The notes: a model not told the origin generated them from the letters alone. A DNA stretch of 60,910 nucleotides from an uncultured Bacteroidales bacterium (GCA_903959905.1 CAJBYO010000065.1:1-60910); one strand, 5' to 3'. Counted from the first letter of the stretch, positions 45,595 to 55,797 are shown. A program made the numbers and translations.

Positions 45595-48500
45595 TTACCT
45601 GGTTTTCACCAGTTTTAAAGTTCTGGTGTAGCCTTCAGTTTTCAAATGAATAAAATAGACACCCGGAGGCACATTTGTCAGGTCAAATTCGTGCTTTTTA
45701 AATTCAGGAAGGGATTCGTTGAAAACTCTTTCGCCTTTCATGGAATAGACTTCTACCTTTAGAATACCATTTGGCAAATCTAAATTATTTTCCAGGAAAA
45801 ACTTACCATTGGAAGGGTTCGGGTTGAGATTAAAAATTTGGAGTTCTCTTTCAGATGACAAATCACCTGTTCCAGTGATAACCGTTACCACAATTGCATT
45901 AGAGGTGGCCGGATTTCCGTTCACACAGATTTCATTGGATGTGAAAATACAGGTTACCAAATCGCCATTGAGCGGAATATACGTGTATTGCGGAGAATTG
46001 GCACCAACATTTGCTCCGTTTACCCTCCACTGAAAGGTTGGCCCCGCTCCTCCATTAACGCCGGTTGCTGTAAAGTTGGCTACGGTACCGGCGGGGACAG
46101 GATTTTGATCCGCAACAATTGAAACGGAAACCGGAAGGAGGGGATTGACGGTCATGGCAATGATGTTTGATGTGTCGGGGTTGGATGAAACACAGGCCAG
46201 ATTTGAGGTAAGAATACATCTGACACTGTCCCCATTTACCGGAAATCCGGAGAATGCCGCACTGTTGGTCCCCACATTGTTGCCATTCAATTGCCACTGA
46301 TATGCAGGAGATGTACCTCCATTCGCCGGGAATGCAGAATAGGTTACCTGTGTGCCTTCACAAATTGGATTTGATGAGGCCAGGATACTCACACTGACTG
46401 GTAGGATGGCATTTACAATTACATAGTAAATCGTTGGAGCCGGGGCGGGCAAACCAGCTGAGTTGCTGTAATTAACACTCACGGTTTGTGTGCCAGGTGC
46501 AGTCCATGTCACCGTAACGGTATGATCTCCTGATGTGCCACCCGCGGTGATCATTCCTCCCGGAGAAACCAACCATGAGTACCCGGTATAGCCGGCTTCA
46601 GTGGTATATACATTTCCAATGCTTTCGTTACAAACGGATGATGGCCCTGAGATGGTCGGATAGGGGAGTGAAACGAATTCATCTGCACCGATATCAGGCA
46701 TAGAAAGGTTTCGCAGATTGCTGTCATAGTCTGTGGTTACTGCGATTGGCGTGATCACTGGAGTACCGCGATCACCACAAAGTGTTTGAACATTTGAATT
46801 CAGGTGGAGGTCATAGGGGGCGAAGGTATTGTTTATGAAAGGAGGGTTTTCTGTCACGGAAGCCGCATCCCGGGGAGCAACCCTGACCTTGAAGGTTTCC
46901 AGAATCTGATCCATGTATTGTCCATCATAATAGATAAGGTTGTTCTGGCTGGGAGGCCCTGCATAAAAGTTATTATTGTTCGAGGTTTGTGCATAATTCG
47001 TGGCTGTTATGGGGTTGGCATAACGCAATGCGACAGTAAGAGCACCTGGCCCGCCAGGTGTTGAATTGTTGACAATGATGTTGTTCCTCAGATCAACCAC
47101 CTGAGCTGTGCCAGCATAGATTCCGGTTGATCCGAAATCTGCCGAGGAGGATAAAGCATTCAAATATATGGTGTTGTAATAGGCTCCGACATAGGTGCCG
47201 GCTGCAAAATACATTCCGGCTATGGCCATTTCATTGGTGGCCGAGGGAGTATTGAGCCCTGAAATAAAGTTGTTGTAATAATAGGTATTTGGGCCATCAA
47301 GGTGGTAAATGCCATACACTCTGCTGTTTGCACCCAATCCATTCAGATTGTCAATCTTGTTATTATAGTATTTACACTCACCCACGCCATAATAATTATA
47401 AATGCCATGAACAATTCCTCCGTTGCTGTTTAAAATATTGCTGATGGTATTGTTGTAAATATTCGATGCCCCCCAGTTCCGGATATATAAGCCATACTGA
47501 TTCCCGGTTGACCCTGCTGATTGATTTTCAATGGTATTATTATGAACATTGATTGTTCCAAGTCCCGACCCAAGTACATAAAGATAATACCCTATGCCTG
47601 ACCCCGGCGTCATTTGAATTCTGCTGTTGTTCGATACTGTATTGTTGTAAACATTATATTGACCTGGATAAGCGCCATCCTGGGCACAGTCGAGGTAAAT
47701 GTAATTGATAACTCCGGTAGCAGGGGTTGTTGACGACCCATAAACATTGTTGATTACACTGTTGCCATAGAAATTCGTCGTTTTGCCTCCCTGAACCCAA
47801 AATCCATTCCAGGAATTTGAAGTTGCATTTGGAGCGGCACAATTGGCGATGGTATTATTGTAGATGTTGCTGGTATTTGATGTCCCGCTGGTATTTGAAG
47901 CATGATAAATGCCATAAAAATGACCATAGCCATTATAAGTCAAACTAATATGATTATTGTACATGTTACAATTTGCATTTTTCATATAACTCAGACTAAT
48001 CCCATAAGCAGTAGCAAAGGTGTTGTTTATTATGCCGGAAAAAGTATTGTTGGCAATGGTGATGTTGTTCTGGGCGCCAGCATAGATTCCATAAGCAGAT
48101 ACGGATCCACCGCCATAGTCGGAAAAGGTGTTGGCGCCATCTTTGCCAATCTCTACATTCTGATCATAAAAAGAAAATGGGGAAGCAGCATTGTAGAAGC
48201 CCCAAAGACATATGCCTGAATAGCAATTGACGAAATTATTGTTGAAAAACTTGTTATCTGAATTGGCTCCCGAAGTGGCGGTAATTGTCAGTTCTGTGGT
48301 TGGAGCAGATGGTGTCACATTGTCGGAATAGATTCCATAGGTATTGGTGTTGGTTTTATTCAGGGTGATATTGCAGTTTTTAATGGTTACATATTGAGAT
48401 CCGTTCGAAGCAGAAGCTTTTAAAACAGCGTATCCCCATTCAATGGCACCTGTTGGGTCGGCAAGATCGATCCCGTCAAACGTAATATAATCGGTTCCCT

Positions 48501-48834
48501 GCAGGGCGATAATATAATCAGTTGATCCTGGTGCCGCAGTGAACCCGGAAATCACAGGATTATTTCCGGTATTAATCTTTTTGAAGATGATAGGGTTGGA
48601 CGCAGTACCCGATGCGGTAATCAGACCGGCATTGAGTGATCCTAATGTTTCAGTATATCCTGCGGCAATATTGAATGTAACCCCGCCGGATCCAACTCCT
48701 TGGGTATTTAGTGCATTGATTGCAGATGCAAGGCTGGGGTAATTACCTGGAATCGTCTTCGTTCCGGTAAGTTGTGCGAAGTTATTACTGACAGTTAAGA
48801 AAATGACAAAAATAATCAAAATAATTTTTTTCAT
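45595..48834 (-). CDS. T9SS-secreted parallel beta-helix protein
   Basis: 1079-residue exported protein. Signal peptide in residues 1-20 (ends SNNFAQ). A right-handed beta-helix covers about 25-700, shown by regular YNNTISN/IYNNTIAN/YNNKIDN/FYNNFISG turns of about 25-30 residues like pectate-lyase-fold proteins. A PKD-like domain follows (about 720-800; SVCNESIGNVYTTEAGYTGYSW), then two Ig-like repeats of about 85 residues each (LPVSVSILASSNPICEGTQVTYS and LPVSVSIVADQNPVPAGTVANFT). A T9SS sorting domain ends it (about 1005-1079; LNPNPSNGKFFLE, VYSMKGERV, GVYFIHLKTEG). Beta-helix folds often bind or cleave polysaccharide, but I see no clear catalytic residues. It heads the xylBAE operon, so pentose-polymer binding is plausible. 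Confidence 0.85.
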   Translation of the reverse strand: MKKIILIIFVIFLTVSNNFAQLTGTKTIPGNYPSLASAINALNTQGVGSGGVTFNIAAGYTETLGSLNAGLITASGTASNPIIFKKINTGNNPVISGFTAAPGSTDYIIALQGTDYITFDGIDLADPTGAIEWGYAVLKASASNGSQYVTIKNCNITLNKTNTNTYGIYSDNVTPSAPTTELTITATSGANSDNKFFNNNFVNCYSGICLWGFYNAASPFSFYDQNVEIGKDGANTFSDYGGGSVSAYGIYAGAQNNITIANNTFSGIINNTFATAYGISLSYMKNANCNMYNNHISLTYNGYGHFYGIYHASNTSGTSNTSNIYNNTIANCAAPNATSNSWNGFWVQGGKTTNFYGNSVINNVYGSSTTPATGVINYIYLDCAQDGAYPGQYNVYNNTVSNNSRIQMTPGSGIGYYLYVLGSGLGTINVHNNTIENQSAGSTGNQYGLYIRNWGASNIYNNTISNILNSNGGIVHGIYNYYGVGECKYYNNKIDNLNGLGANSRVYGIYHLDGPNTYYYNNFISGLNTPSATNEMAIAGMYFAAGTYVGAYYNTIYLNALSSSADFGSTGIYAGTAQVVDLRNNIIVNNSTPGGPGALTVALRYANPITATNYAQTSNNNNFYAGPPSQNNLIYYDGQYMDQILETFKVRVAPRDAASVTENPPFINNTFAPYDLHLNSNVQTLCGDRGTPVITPIAVTTDYDSNLRNLSMPDIGADEFVSLPYPTISGPSSVCNESIGNVYTTEAGYTGYSWLVSPGGMITAGGTSGDHTVTVTWTAPGTQTVSVNYSNSAGLPAPAPTIYYVIVNAILPVSVSILASSNPICEGTQVTYSAFPANGGTSPAYQWQLNGNNVGTNSAAFSGFPVNGDSVRCILTSNLACVSSNPDTSNIIAMTVNPLLPVSVSIVADQNPVPAGTVANFTATGVNGGAGPTFQWRVNGANVGANSPQYTYIPLNGDLVTCIFTSNEICVNGNPATSNAIVVTVITGTGDLSSERELQIFNLNPNPSNGKFFLENNLDLPNGILKVEVYSMKGERVFNESLPEFKKHEFDLTNVPPGVYFIHLKTEGYTRTLKLVKTR

Positions 48835-48873
48835 AAATTTAGTTCGTTTTGGTTAGCATGCTATTAACATCAA

Positions 48874-48930
48874 AACTAAAGGACTGATTGAAAAACGTCT
48901 TATAACGTCATTTCAATCAGTCCTTTAGTT
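48874..48930. terminator. Exceptionally long perfect hairpin between two T9SS genes
   Basis: Two 20-base arms (48874-48893 and 48911-48930, starting AACTAAAGGACTG and ending CAGTCCTTTAGTT) pair without mismatch around a 17-base loop that holds AACGTC and AACGTCA. It lies 12 bases after the stop codon of the 1180-residue protein and 40 bases before the beta-helix gene. The T-tract is short, so partial termination or mRNA stabilisation are both possible. Confidence 0.7.
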
Positions 48931-48942
48931 GTCAATTGTAGC

Positions 48943-51900
48943 CTATTTGATTTTTATCAATTTGGTGGTTTCAACATAGTCTCCTGCAATCACTTTAACG
49001 AAATAAAGTCCGGCAGGGATATCAGTTAATCGGATTTCATGACTCTTCTGACAAATGCTGTTTTCGGCATAAACCAATTTGCCGCTCATGTTGTAAATCT
49101 TAATCGTCATATCATTGGCAGCCTGTTCACACTTCCGTATCAATGTAATGTTTCCATTCGTCGGGTTGGGATAAATGCTGAAATTAGTAGTCGATTTTCC
49201 TATTGGGAATTCTGTCAAATCTGTGTTGGTTGAACTTTCTTTTGTATTGCTACAGAAAGGGCCATCAGGGGCAATATACCCATGCAAAAAACCGCCTGAT
49301 AGTACCGTCGTTCCCGGAAGGAATATTATATTCAATCCGGCTATAAAGGTTGCATTGCCACTACCCGTCACAGTAAATGTTTCGTTTCCGCCAGCTACTG
49401 TGATTGTTCCTATAGCATTGTAACAATTCACACCGTTAACTATTTCTGTGCCGATCTCGAGGCTTACAGGTACTGAAGGGTTTACCGTGATATTCAGTTC
49501 CGGGGAAATTGGACCTGACCCGCAATCATTTATTCCTGTTACAGTCATTGTCCCTGACAATGCATCAGGTGCAAAATTTACGGTAATACTGTTGGTATTT
49601 GTCCCGGAAATAATGGTTGCACCGTAGGGCAAAACCCAGTTATACCCAGTCGCATCAGGTATCGGCGTCACATTATAGAGCAAGCCGGTTTCACCCTGAG
49701 CAACTGTAGTTGCCCCGTTTATGGTACCTGCAACTCCGGGAAGTGGGTTTACCTGTACATTGTAAATAGTTGGCGTGGGACCTGGAAACCCTGATGAGTT
49801 GTTGTAATTAACACTCACTGTTTGTGCCCCTGATCCTGTCCAGGTCACAGTCAAATTATTATCCAGGCTCGTACCCCCGCCGGTAATGGTTCCGCCGGAA
49901 GAAATCGCCCATGCATATCCTGTTTTACCAGCTTCAGTATAATAAATATTACCTGCACTGCCTTGGCATACAAGGGCATTGCCTGTGATGGTTGGAAATT
50001 GTTGTGCAACAATATTTACCTTGTAATCTTCTGTTTCGCCATATTCATAGCTCATGCAAGGCGTTAAATTTGCACCCCAATAACTTTCAGCCACAATTAT
50101 TCTCATACCGGTATGACCTAAAACGGCTCCTGCCGGCACTGTAAAATTACCATCAATCGTACGCGGACTGTTGCTGGTTGCTGATTCAACAAATACCTGT
50201 TCCCCGGCATCACCGAAATCACCATCCTGGTTAAAATCAATCCAGATGGCACATCCATTGCCATAATAAGGGGGTCCGTCGCACTCATCTTCATTGATAC
50301 TGAAACTGTAGGTGTTGTTTGGTTCGAGAGAGGTAAGGGGAGCCAGTGTGAAAAAGTTGGAATAGCGGTTCAGGATGGAACCGGGACCCGGTGCCGGGGT
50401 TGTACAGTTGGAGTTGTTGGTAGCTCCATTAACGGTTACCCCAAGGATCTCCTCATCACCTGCACCGGTTGGTATGGATAAACAATAGGAAGAGAACAAA
50501 TCGCTGGTCCCTGATACGGAAACAATGGCCGTACCGCCTCCTCCGGTAATGTTGACATTGCCGGCATAGGCTGTATTGGCAACAGCCGGACTGAATTTTA
50601 CATAAACTGGCACAGACAGGAGGGTGGGACCTGTATACGGAATTGAGACACTTGGACCAAATCCCGTTGCGCTGTTCAACGAAACCATAAAATCATCGGG
50701 TGCTGTCACTACAATCTGACCAGGATAGCCGGACAGTTCAATACCGGAAACCGTGAAGGAAAGGGCAGAAGATGTTAAGCCCGCAGGAACGTACCTGAAG
50801 TCAAGATAGGTAGGGTTTACTGTCAAGACCTTTGACGTTGTAAATGTTTTTGGACCTGTCCATGTGCTGAATGTACCCCCGCAATTAGACCTGACAAAAT
50901 AGCTGTAATTATTCTCGGGTGACAACCCGGTCAAAATGTAATTCGGGTTCATAACATCAGTAACATTAGGCACACCGGTGGGTGTAAATGGCGCAGAACC
51001 CCATTCAATTTCCCATTGAGAGGCTGTGCCGTTTTCCGTCCAGGCCAGATCCGCTTTATACGCACCAGGGGCGGCTGTTAAAAAGGCGGGGGGAAGACAC
51101 GCCGGAGCAGGGAGAACATTTACCTTATAGTCTTCGGTTTCGCCATAAGAACTAACCATGCATGGGCCAATGGTGGAGGATTGCTTGCATACAATCCTCA
51201 TCAGCGTGTTCCCGGTTACTGCTCCAACCGGAACAAAAATGCTTTCGGTGATTGTATGCGTCTGTTCACTGGCGTATGCCCACAAAACATATTCTTCGCC
51301 AGCATCGGTTAGCACTCCGTTCTGATTCCAATCGAAATAGACACGAACCTGATGAGCGGATGCTCCTCCATCGCACTGGCTAATTCTGACAGTTATTGAA
51401 TGGGTAGTACCCTGAACAATATTGGTTGGGGCAATGGATGTGAAATTACTGTACAAATCTGCTGATCCCGTTGCGTTACCTTGTGTCCCCGTGAGGCTTC
51501 CACATGCACTTGTATTGTTGAGCGAACTGCCAAATTGAACGCGGGTGATATCCTCGTAATCCAAAAACGAAGCCGCTGAAGGACAATAGCAGCTCCAGAT
51601 TGAATTCATTGAAACCAATACCGGCGCTGAGGTTCCTGTATTTGCAGCACATGTGACCTGGCACCGATAATATTTCGCGGAGGATTGAGATGTGGTATAG
51701 GTGTCGTTGTTTCCTGACGATCCTACACTGGTAAAATTGATCCCATCAGCAGAAGATTCCCATTGGTAGGACACCCCCGTTCCCGTTGTGCTGTTTTGCA
51801 ATGATAACGTGAACTGAACACCCGGGCATACGTTGGTTGATGTTGAAAGGGTATTTCCGGGAGTTGGCATGCCCGTGCAACCGCCTCCCGTCGTATAATC

Positions 51901-52485
51901 AAACCTGATATTGGGCGGTTCATTCCTACTTGTATTGGTTGCCAGCGCGCAGCTTGATGTCGTATTCTGACTGATATAGCGTGAAGCTTCCATAACAGTA
52001 AAACGCCTTAACCCTCCATTTGGAGTGCCGGCTGTATTAAACCCCGAACAGGTATTTACGACAATATTTGAGGTTCCATCCCATACAAAAGGAGTATCAA
52101 AGGTGATCATATCGAAATTCCCGGCAGTTTTTACAACCGGAAGATAGGTAAACGGAGCTTTCACCTGAGTCAACCCTGAAGAGATATAGGGGTTTGCGGT
52201 CGCCTGAAGTGTATGGCCCAGGCTGATTTCAAAATTGGAAAGGTTCCCGGGCGATTGCGTAACCGAGAAACCAAGGGCGAGGATGCTTGCTCCCGCAGGC
52301 ATCCCTGCTGCAACCAACTGTGTCTGGGTATAGACCACCTGGTAGTGCATGAAATTCTTGTCGCGGTCGAGCGGATCAGGCTGGCTGTTGGTATTCAGCG
52401 TGCCTGTTCCGATGATGGCGCTTTGTCCCCACGCGCTCACTGACAGCAGGAACAGTGCAAACAAAAGTTGAATGGTTCTGTGCAT
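48943..52485 (-). CDS. T9SS-secreted multidomain protein with two GEVED domains
   Basis: 1180-residue exported protein. Signal peptide in residues 1-20 (ends SAWGQ). An N-terminal beta domain is followed by an Ig-like domain (about 205-290) and a first GEVED domain (about 335-455; IRISQCDGGASAHQVRVYFDWNQNG, ending YGETEDYKVNVLP). Then come an Fn3 domain (about 458-545), a beta-sandwich (about 550-655) and a second GEVED (about 665-820; IWIDFNQDGDFGDAGEQVFVES, EYGETEDYKVNIV). Two PKD/Ig-like modules lead to the T9SS sorting domain (about 1100-1180; IYPNPTNGNITLI, IYNMSGKLVYAE, GLYFVKVIAGD). Probably surface-bound and glycan-binding (inference). It is the first gene after the two-component system and has candidate LytTR sites upstream. 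Confidence 0.85.
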   Translation of the reverse strand: MHRTIQLLFALFLLSVSAWGQSAIIGTGTLNTNSQPDPLDRDKNFMHYQVVYTQTQLVAAGMPAGASILALGFSVTQSPGNLSNFEISLGHTLQATANPYISSGLTQVKAPFTYLPVVKTAGNFDMITFDTPFVWDGTSNIVVNTCSGFNTAGTPNGGLRRFTVMEASRYISQNTTSSCALATNTSRNEPPNIRFDYTTGGGCTGMPTPGNTLSTSTNVCPGVQFTLSLQNSTTGTGVSYQWESSADGINFTSVGSSGNNDTYTTSQSSAKYYRCQVTCAANTGTSAPVLVSMNSIWSCYCPSAASFLDYEDITRVQFGSSLNNTSACGSLTGTQGNATGSADLYSNFTSIAPTNIVQGTTHSITVRISQCDGGASAHQVRVYFDWNQNGVLTDAGEEYVLWAYASEQTHTITESIFVPVGAVTGNTLMRIVCKQSSTIGPCMVSSYGETEDYKVNVLPAPACLPPAFLTAAPGAYKADLAWTENGTASQWEIEWGSAPFTPTGVPNVTDVMNPNYILTGLSPENNYSYFVRSNCGGTFSTWTGPKTFTTSKVLTVNPTYLDFRYVPAGLTSSALSFTVSGIELSGYPGQIVVTAPDDFMVSLNSATGFGPSVSIPYTGPTLLSVPVYVKFSPAVANTAYAGNVNITGGGGTAIVSVSGTSDLFSSYCLSIPTGAGDEEILGVTVNGATNNSNCTTPAPGPGSILNRYSNFFTLAPLTSLEPNNTYSFSINEDECDGPPYYGNGCAIWIDFNQDGDFGDAGEQVFVESATSNSPRTIDGNFTVPAGAVLGHTGMRIIVAESYWGANLTPCMSYEYGETEDYKVNIVAQQFPTITGNALVCQGSAGNIYYTEAGKTGYAWAISSGGTITGGGTSLDNNLTVTWTGSGAQTVSVNYNNSSGFPGPTPTIYNVQVNPLPGVAGTINGATTVAQGETGLLYNVTPIPDATGYNWVLPYGATIISGTNTNSITVNFAPDALSGTMTVTGINDCGSGPISPELNITVNPSVPVSLEIGTEIVNGVNCYNAIGTITVAGGNETFTVTGSGNATFIAGLNIIFLPGTTVLSGGFLHGYIAPDGPFCSNTKESSTNTDLTEFPIGKSTTNFSIYPNPTNGNITLIRKCEQAANDMTIKIYNMSGKLVYAENSICQKSHEIRLTDIPAGLYFVKVIAGDYVETTKLIKIK

Positions 52486-52637
52486 AACATTGCGATTTTT
52501 TAGGTTTATAAAATTTCAGTTTGGAAAATAATTCGTGATTGAAAAATGAAGCAACTGTTTGACTTCTTTCCCGAATCAAAATTGAATTATTATGTTGCTA
52601 AAAAATCAATGGATTATTCAGAGGGTGAGTTCCACAT

Positions 52638-52688
52638 TTAAACGTACCTGTTAAATGAGTAAACGTAAAATTAAACCCGGAAAACGTG
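52638..52688 (-). promoter_or_regulatory. Three 9-bp direct repeats at exact 21-bp spacing, candidate LytTR operator
   Basis: On the minus strand, in order: CACGTTTTC (52688-52680), TACGTTTAC (52667-52659) and TACGTTTAA (52646-52638). Each is separated by 12 bases, so the period is 21 bp, two helical turns. LytTR regulators (AlgR, LytR, AgrA type) bind pairs of 9-bp direct repeats near the form [TA][AC][CA]GTTN[AG][TG] with 12-13-bp gaps. They lie 150-200 bases upstream of the GEVED gene and just after the stop of the cognate-looking kinase gene. Confidence 0.6.
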
Positions 52689-52695
52689 TTTACTT

Positions 52696-55600
52696 TTAAT
52701 GTGCCTGAGCGTTAAACTGCCAGACCGGTAAAATAATTTCAACAACAACACCTGTTTCTCCTGTATTTAACAGGCTTCTGTTGCTGACAGTTACAATATA
52801 CCTGGGATTCTTGTAAAATTGCCGGAACAGGGCAATTCTGCGCTGGGTGATACTCAAAGCCCTCGACAGGCGCGTGGTTGTTTCCTCTTTCATGGCAAAT
52901 GACCGCTCCAGCCCTATTCCATTATCGGTGATGACACACTTCAGTGTACCTTCATCCATCGCTCTAAAGGAAACAGTAAGCATGCCAATTCTTTCTTCCA
53001 GCGGTGAAAGTCCATGCTTGACAGCATTTTCAACCATCGGCTGGATTAGCATGGAAGGAATGTGGATACGGGTTGGTTGCAGAGAATCATCTGTGGTGAT
53101 TTCAAAAAGAAATTTATCAGCAAACCTCTCCTGTTCCAGTTTCAGGTAACTTTCAAGATAGGTAACCTCCTCCTGAAGGGTAATCATTTTCTTCGATGCG
53201 AGGGTGAATGTTTGCCTGATCATGGATGAGAAGTCCGACAATAGCTGTATTCCTTTGCTGGCATTTCGCTCAAGGATGTATCGTTGCAGGGAATTCAGCA
53301 CATTAAAAACAAAGTGTGGATTCATTTGTGCCTGCAACGATTGCATTTCCAGTTCGGCCATCTCGAGTTTCATCCTTGTTTTTCGTCTGATAACCTGCAC
53401 CCTCTGGTAGTAAATTCCCAGAATGATTGCCAGGAGAAGCATCCCGCAAACCATAATAAACCACCAGGTTTGCCAGAATGGGGGCAGGATGGAAAACTCA
53501 AGAAGCGTTTTCGTATGCGACCTCTGGGAACTGAGATTGGTTATCCTGACGATAAACCGGTATTTTCCCACCGGGAGATTTGTATAAACAGCTTTTCTGT
53601 CGGTTCTAATTTCCCGGTACGAACCTTCAAATCCATCCAGCCATACTGAAAATTGATCTTTATCAGGATTCAGCATATTGCTACTGCTGAAATAAAAAAT
53701 GAGATTCCTTTCATGAAATGGAAATTGCCAACCTGCTCCTTCATTTGTTAAGTTACGGCCTTTCGGGTTGTCGGTAAACTCATAGATTCGTCCTGTAGTC
53801 TCAAGTTTATTCAGGAAAACTTCCTGTTTAGGGAGTTTCAGTTGAGAAATCTCCCGGGTATCAATTTTTATCAGGTTCTCCTGGGATGCCAGCCAGATGG
53901 TTCCATTGGCATCAATTACCGGATGGTTGACACTGTAATCAAAGTACCCTTCGGATGCTGAAAAAAAACGAATATCTTTTTCCGCACCAGAAAACAATGA
54001 AGGAGCCCGGAGCATCAGCATCCCTTTATTGGTGCCAACAAAAATGCTGCCTGTATTATTGCTGATCAGCCAGATAAAATTTCTTCCGAAAGCATTGTTC
54101 AGTGAATCTATCAGGAAATGTTGAATAAACTGATCTCCCTTCAGATATCCGGCACCAATTTCCCCTGTGTTGGTGCAGTACATGATATTTCCCGCCGGAT
54201 CTTTTGACATATTCGAAATATTTACCGGTAGAGAAGGACAGGTTTTATTCAGATTGGAAAATGTCTTTCCGTTAAAATAATAAAGCCCCCCCCATAAACT
54301 TGAAAACACCATCCCTCCCTTAAAAGGAATCATGCGGGTGATCTCCTTGGGCAGGTCATAATTCTTCCGGGTATAGGTTTCAAGCGTCGGGTCCGGATTG
54401 ACATTGGGTTGTCTGATCACCTGCAGGGTATCCGTCCAGTATCCCCAATTAAACAGGTCATTGTTTTTATCAAACCCAATGAATCCTTCAAATATACCGG
54501 CATATTTTGTAATGGAGACAGGACTTGCTCCCGGCTGGTCCGGAAGTCGGAAGAACCCACCGGTGGTGCTAACCCAAAGGTTTCCGTCACGATCGGCAGA
54601 AATTTCATTGAATTCAGGTCCCCCTCGCGTTCTTTGATTCTGGCCGTCATTAACCCCATTATTTCGTATGAGATAGAATGCGTTTCCAACCTTTTTAACG
54701 CTGAATGCTTCTCTCCGACCATCAGGAAATTGCTTTATTATCAAATCTTTAAAAACCAGATAAAGAATGTTTTTTAAATGGTAGAGATTCCTGAATTCTC
54801 CACGGTTTTTAGAAAAGTCGGTCAGTGGGAATTTTTTAATGAAAGATTCTGTCACCTTGACTAACCCTTTTTTCTCTGTTGAAACCCACAGTATTCCCGA
54901 ATTCTTATCAAAAAGAACATAGTTGATCATAATATCTTTCAAACCAAGCAAATCGGTCATATCCTCCAACTCGGATCCGTTGTACCGAAGCACTCCTGAA
55001 GTAAAAACACCAAACAGCGGGAACCAGATGTTGCCCTTTTGATCTTCACAGAGGGCTAAAACCAGTCCGCGCTTTGTAGGATTAAGCCGGATTGTCGCGT
55101 TTTCCCGGGTATTGATCTCAAAGCGGTTCCCCCAAACCGTGTCACCATGGGTAGTTATCATAGCAGATGTAATTCCTATCTCAGGTAGCATATCCGACAT
55201 GTCTTCAATAATCGGTTCAACTTTCCCGGTTTGTGGATAAAACTTTATCCGGTAATAATGAAACGACAAAATATAGACAAACCCTCTGGCCTCAAGAAAT
55301 CCGAGCACTTCATGTTCTTCATCCAACTTTCCATTGGCTTTTCCATAAAACACAAATTTGCCGTCACGGTATGTGTAAAATCCGTCATTGGCTCCGATAA
55401 ATAAGGTTTTATAGGTTGCTGAATAATATAATCGCCTGATGAAATTACTATGAAATCCATCTTTTGTAGAAAAACTGGTGAAACGGACTCCATCATACCG
55501 GGTCAAACCACCATCATAACAAGCAAACCAGAAAACCCCTTGTTCATCCTGGAGAATCGCCCGGATATCATTGGATGCCAATCCATCTCTTCGATCAATC

Positions 55601-55797
55601 AGGCTAAAATTTAACCCGTCGAAAATACCGATTCCAGCGTCTGTGCCAATCCAGAGCCGTCCGATATTGTCCTGGTAAAGGCAATTCACCTGGTTGGAGG
55701 GAAGCCCGTCGTTTATTGTATAGGTTTGAGTATAATAATTCTGCGCCAGTCCGATAAAAGGGAGAACGAGAAATGTCAGTATGTAGCGGAGTCTCAA
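52696..55797 (-). CDS. Reg_prop/Y_Y_Y sensor histidine kinase (LytS/His_kinase type)
   Basis: 1033-residue membrane sensor kinase. Signal peptide in residues 1-18. Periplasmic Reg_prop propeller blades cover about 25-650 (GLPSNQVNCLYQDNIGRLWIGTDAG, GLASNDIRAILQDEQGVFWFAC), then a Y_Y_Y domain (about 690-765; FSVWLDGFEGSYREI, YTNLPVGKYRFIVRI). One membrane helix (about 773-795) leads to a His_kinase domain with the phosphoacceptor in QMNPHFVFNVLNSLQ (His near 826) and the ATP-binding MLIQPMVENAVKHGL and ITDNGIGL. The periplasmic architecture is that of Bacteroidota glycan sensors, but here the kinase is of the LytS kind and the regulator is a separate protein, unlike classical hybrid systems. 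It starts 12 bases after the regulator gene. Confidence 0.93.
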   Translation of the reverse strand: MRLRYILTFLVLPFIGLAQNYYTQTYTINDGLPSNQVNCLYQDNIGRLWIGTDAGIGIFDGLNFSLIDRRDGLASNDIRAILQDEQGVFWFACYDGGLTRYDGVRFTSFSTKDGFHSNFIRRLYYSATYKTLFIGANDGFYTYRDGKFVFYGKANGKLDEEHEVLGFLEARGFVYILSFHYYRIKFYPQTGKVEPIIEDMSDMLPEIGITSAMITTHGDTVWGNRFEINTRENATIRLNPTKRGLVLALCEDQKGNIWFPLFGVFTSGVLRYNGSELEDMTDLLGLKDIMINYVLFDKNSGILWVSTEKKGLVKVTESFIKKFPLTDFSKNRGEFRNLYHLKNILYLVFKDLIIKQFPDGRREAFSVKKVGNAFYLIRNNGVNDGQNQRTRGGPEFNEISADRDGNLWVSTTGGFFRLPDQPGASPVSITKYAGIFEGFIGFDKNNDLFNWGYWTDTLQVIRQPNVNPDPTLETYTRKNYDLPKEITRMIPFKGGMVFSSLWGGLYYFNGKTFSNLNKTCPSLPVNISNMSKDPAGNIMYCTNTGEIGAGYLKGDQFIQHFLIDSLNNAFGRNFIWLISNNTGSIFVGTNKGMLMLRAPSLFSGAEKDIRFFSASEGYFDYSVNHPVIDANGTIWLASQENLIKIDTREISQLKLPKQEVFLNKLETTGRIYEFTDNPKGRNLTNEGAGWQFPFHERNLIFYFSSSNMLNPDKDQFSVWLDGFEGSYREIRTDRKAVYTNLPVGKYRFIVRITNLSSQRSHTKTLLEFSILPPFWQTWWFIMVCGMLLLAIILGIYYQRVQVIRRKTRMKLEMAELEMQSLQAQMNPHFVFNVLNSLQRYILERNASKGIQLLSDFSSMIRQTFTLASKKMITLQEEVTYLESYLKLEQERFADKFLFEITTDDSLQPTRIHIPSMLIQPMVENAVKHGLSPLEERIGMLTVSFRAMDEGTLKCVITDNGIGLERSFAMKEETTTRLSRALSITQRRIALFRQFYKNPRYIVTVSNRSLLNTGETGVVVEIILPVWQFNAQAH

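Noticed and set aside
52638..52688. CRISPR array remnant
   Set aside because: Only three 9-bp units with 12-bp gaps; too short for repeats and spacers. No array was seen anywhere in the window.
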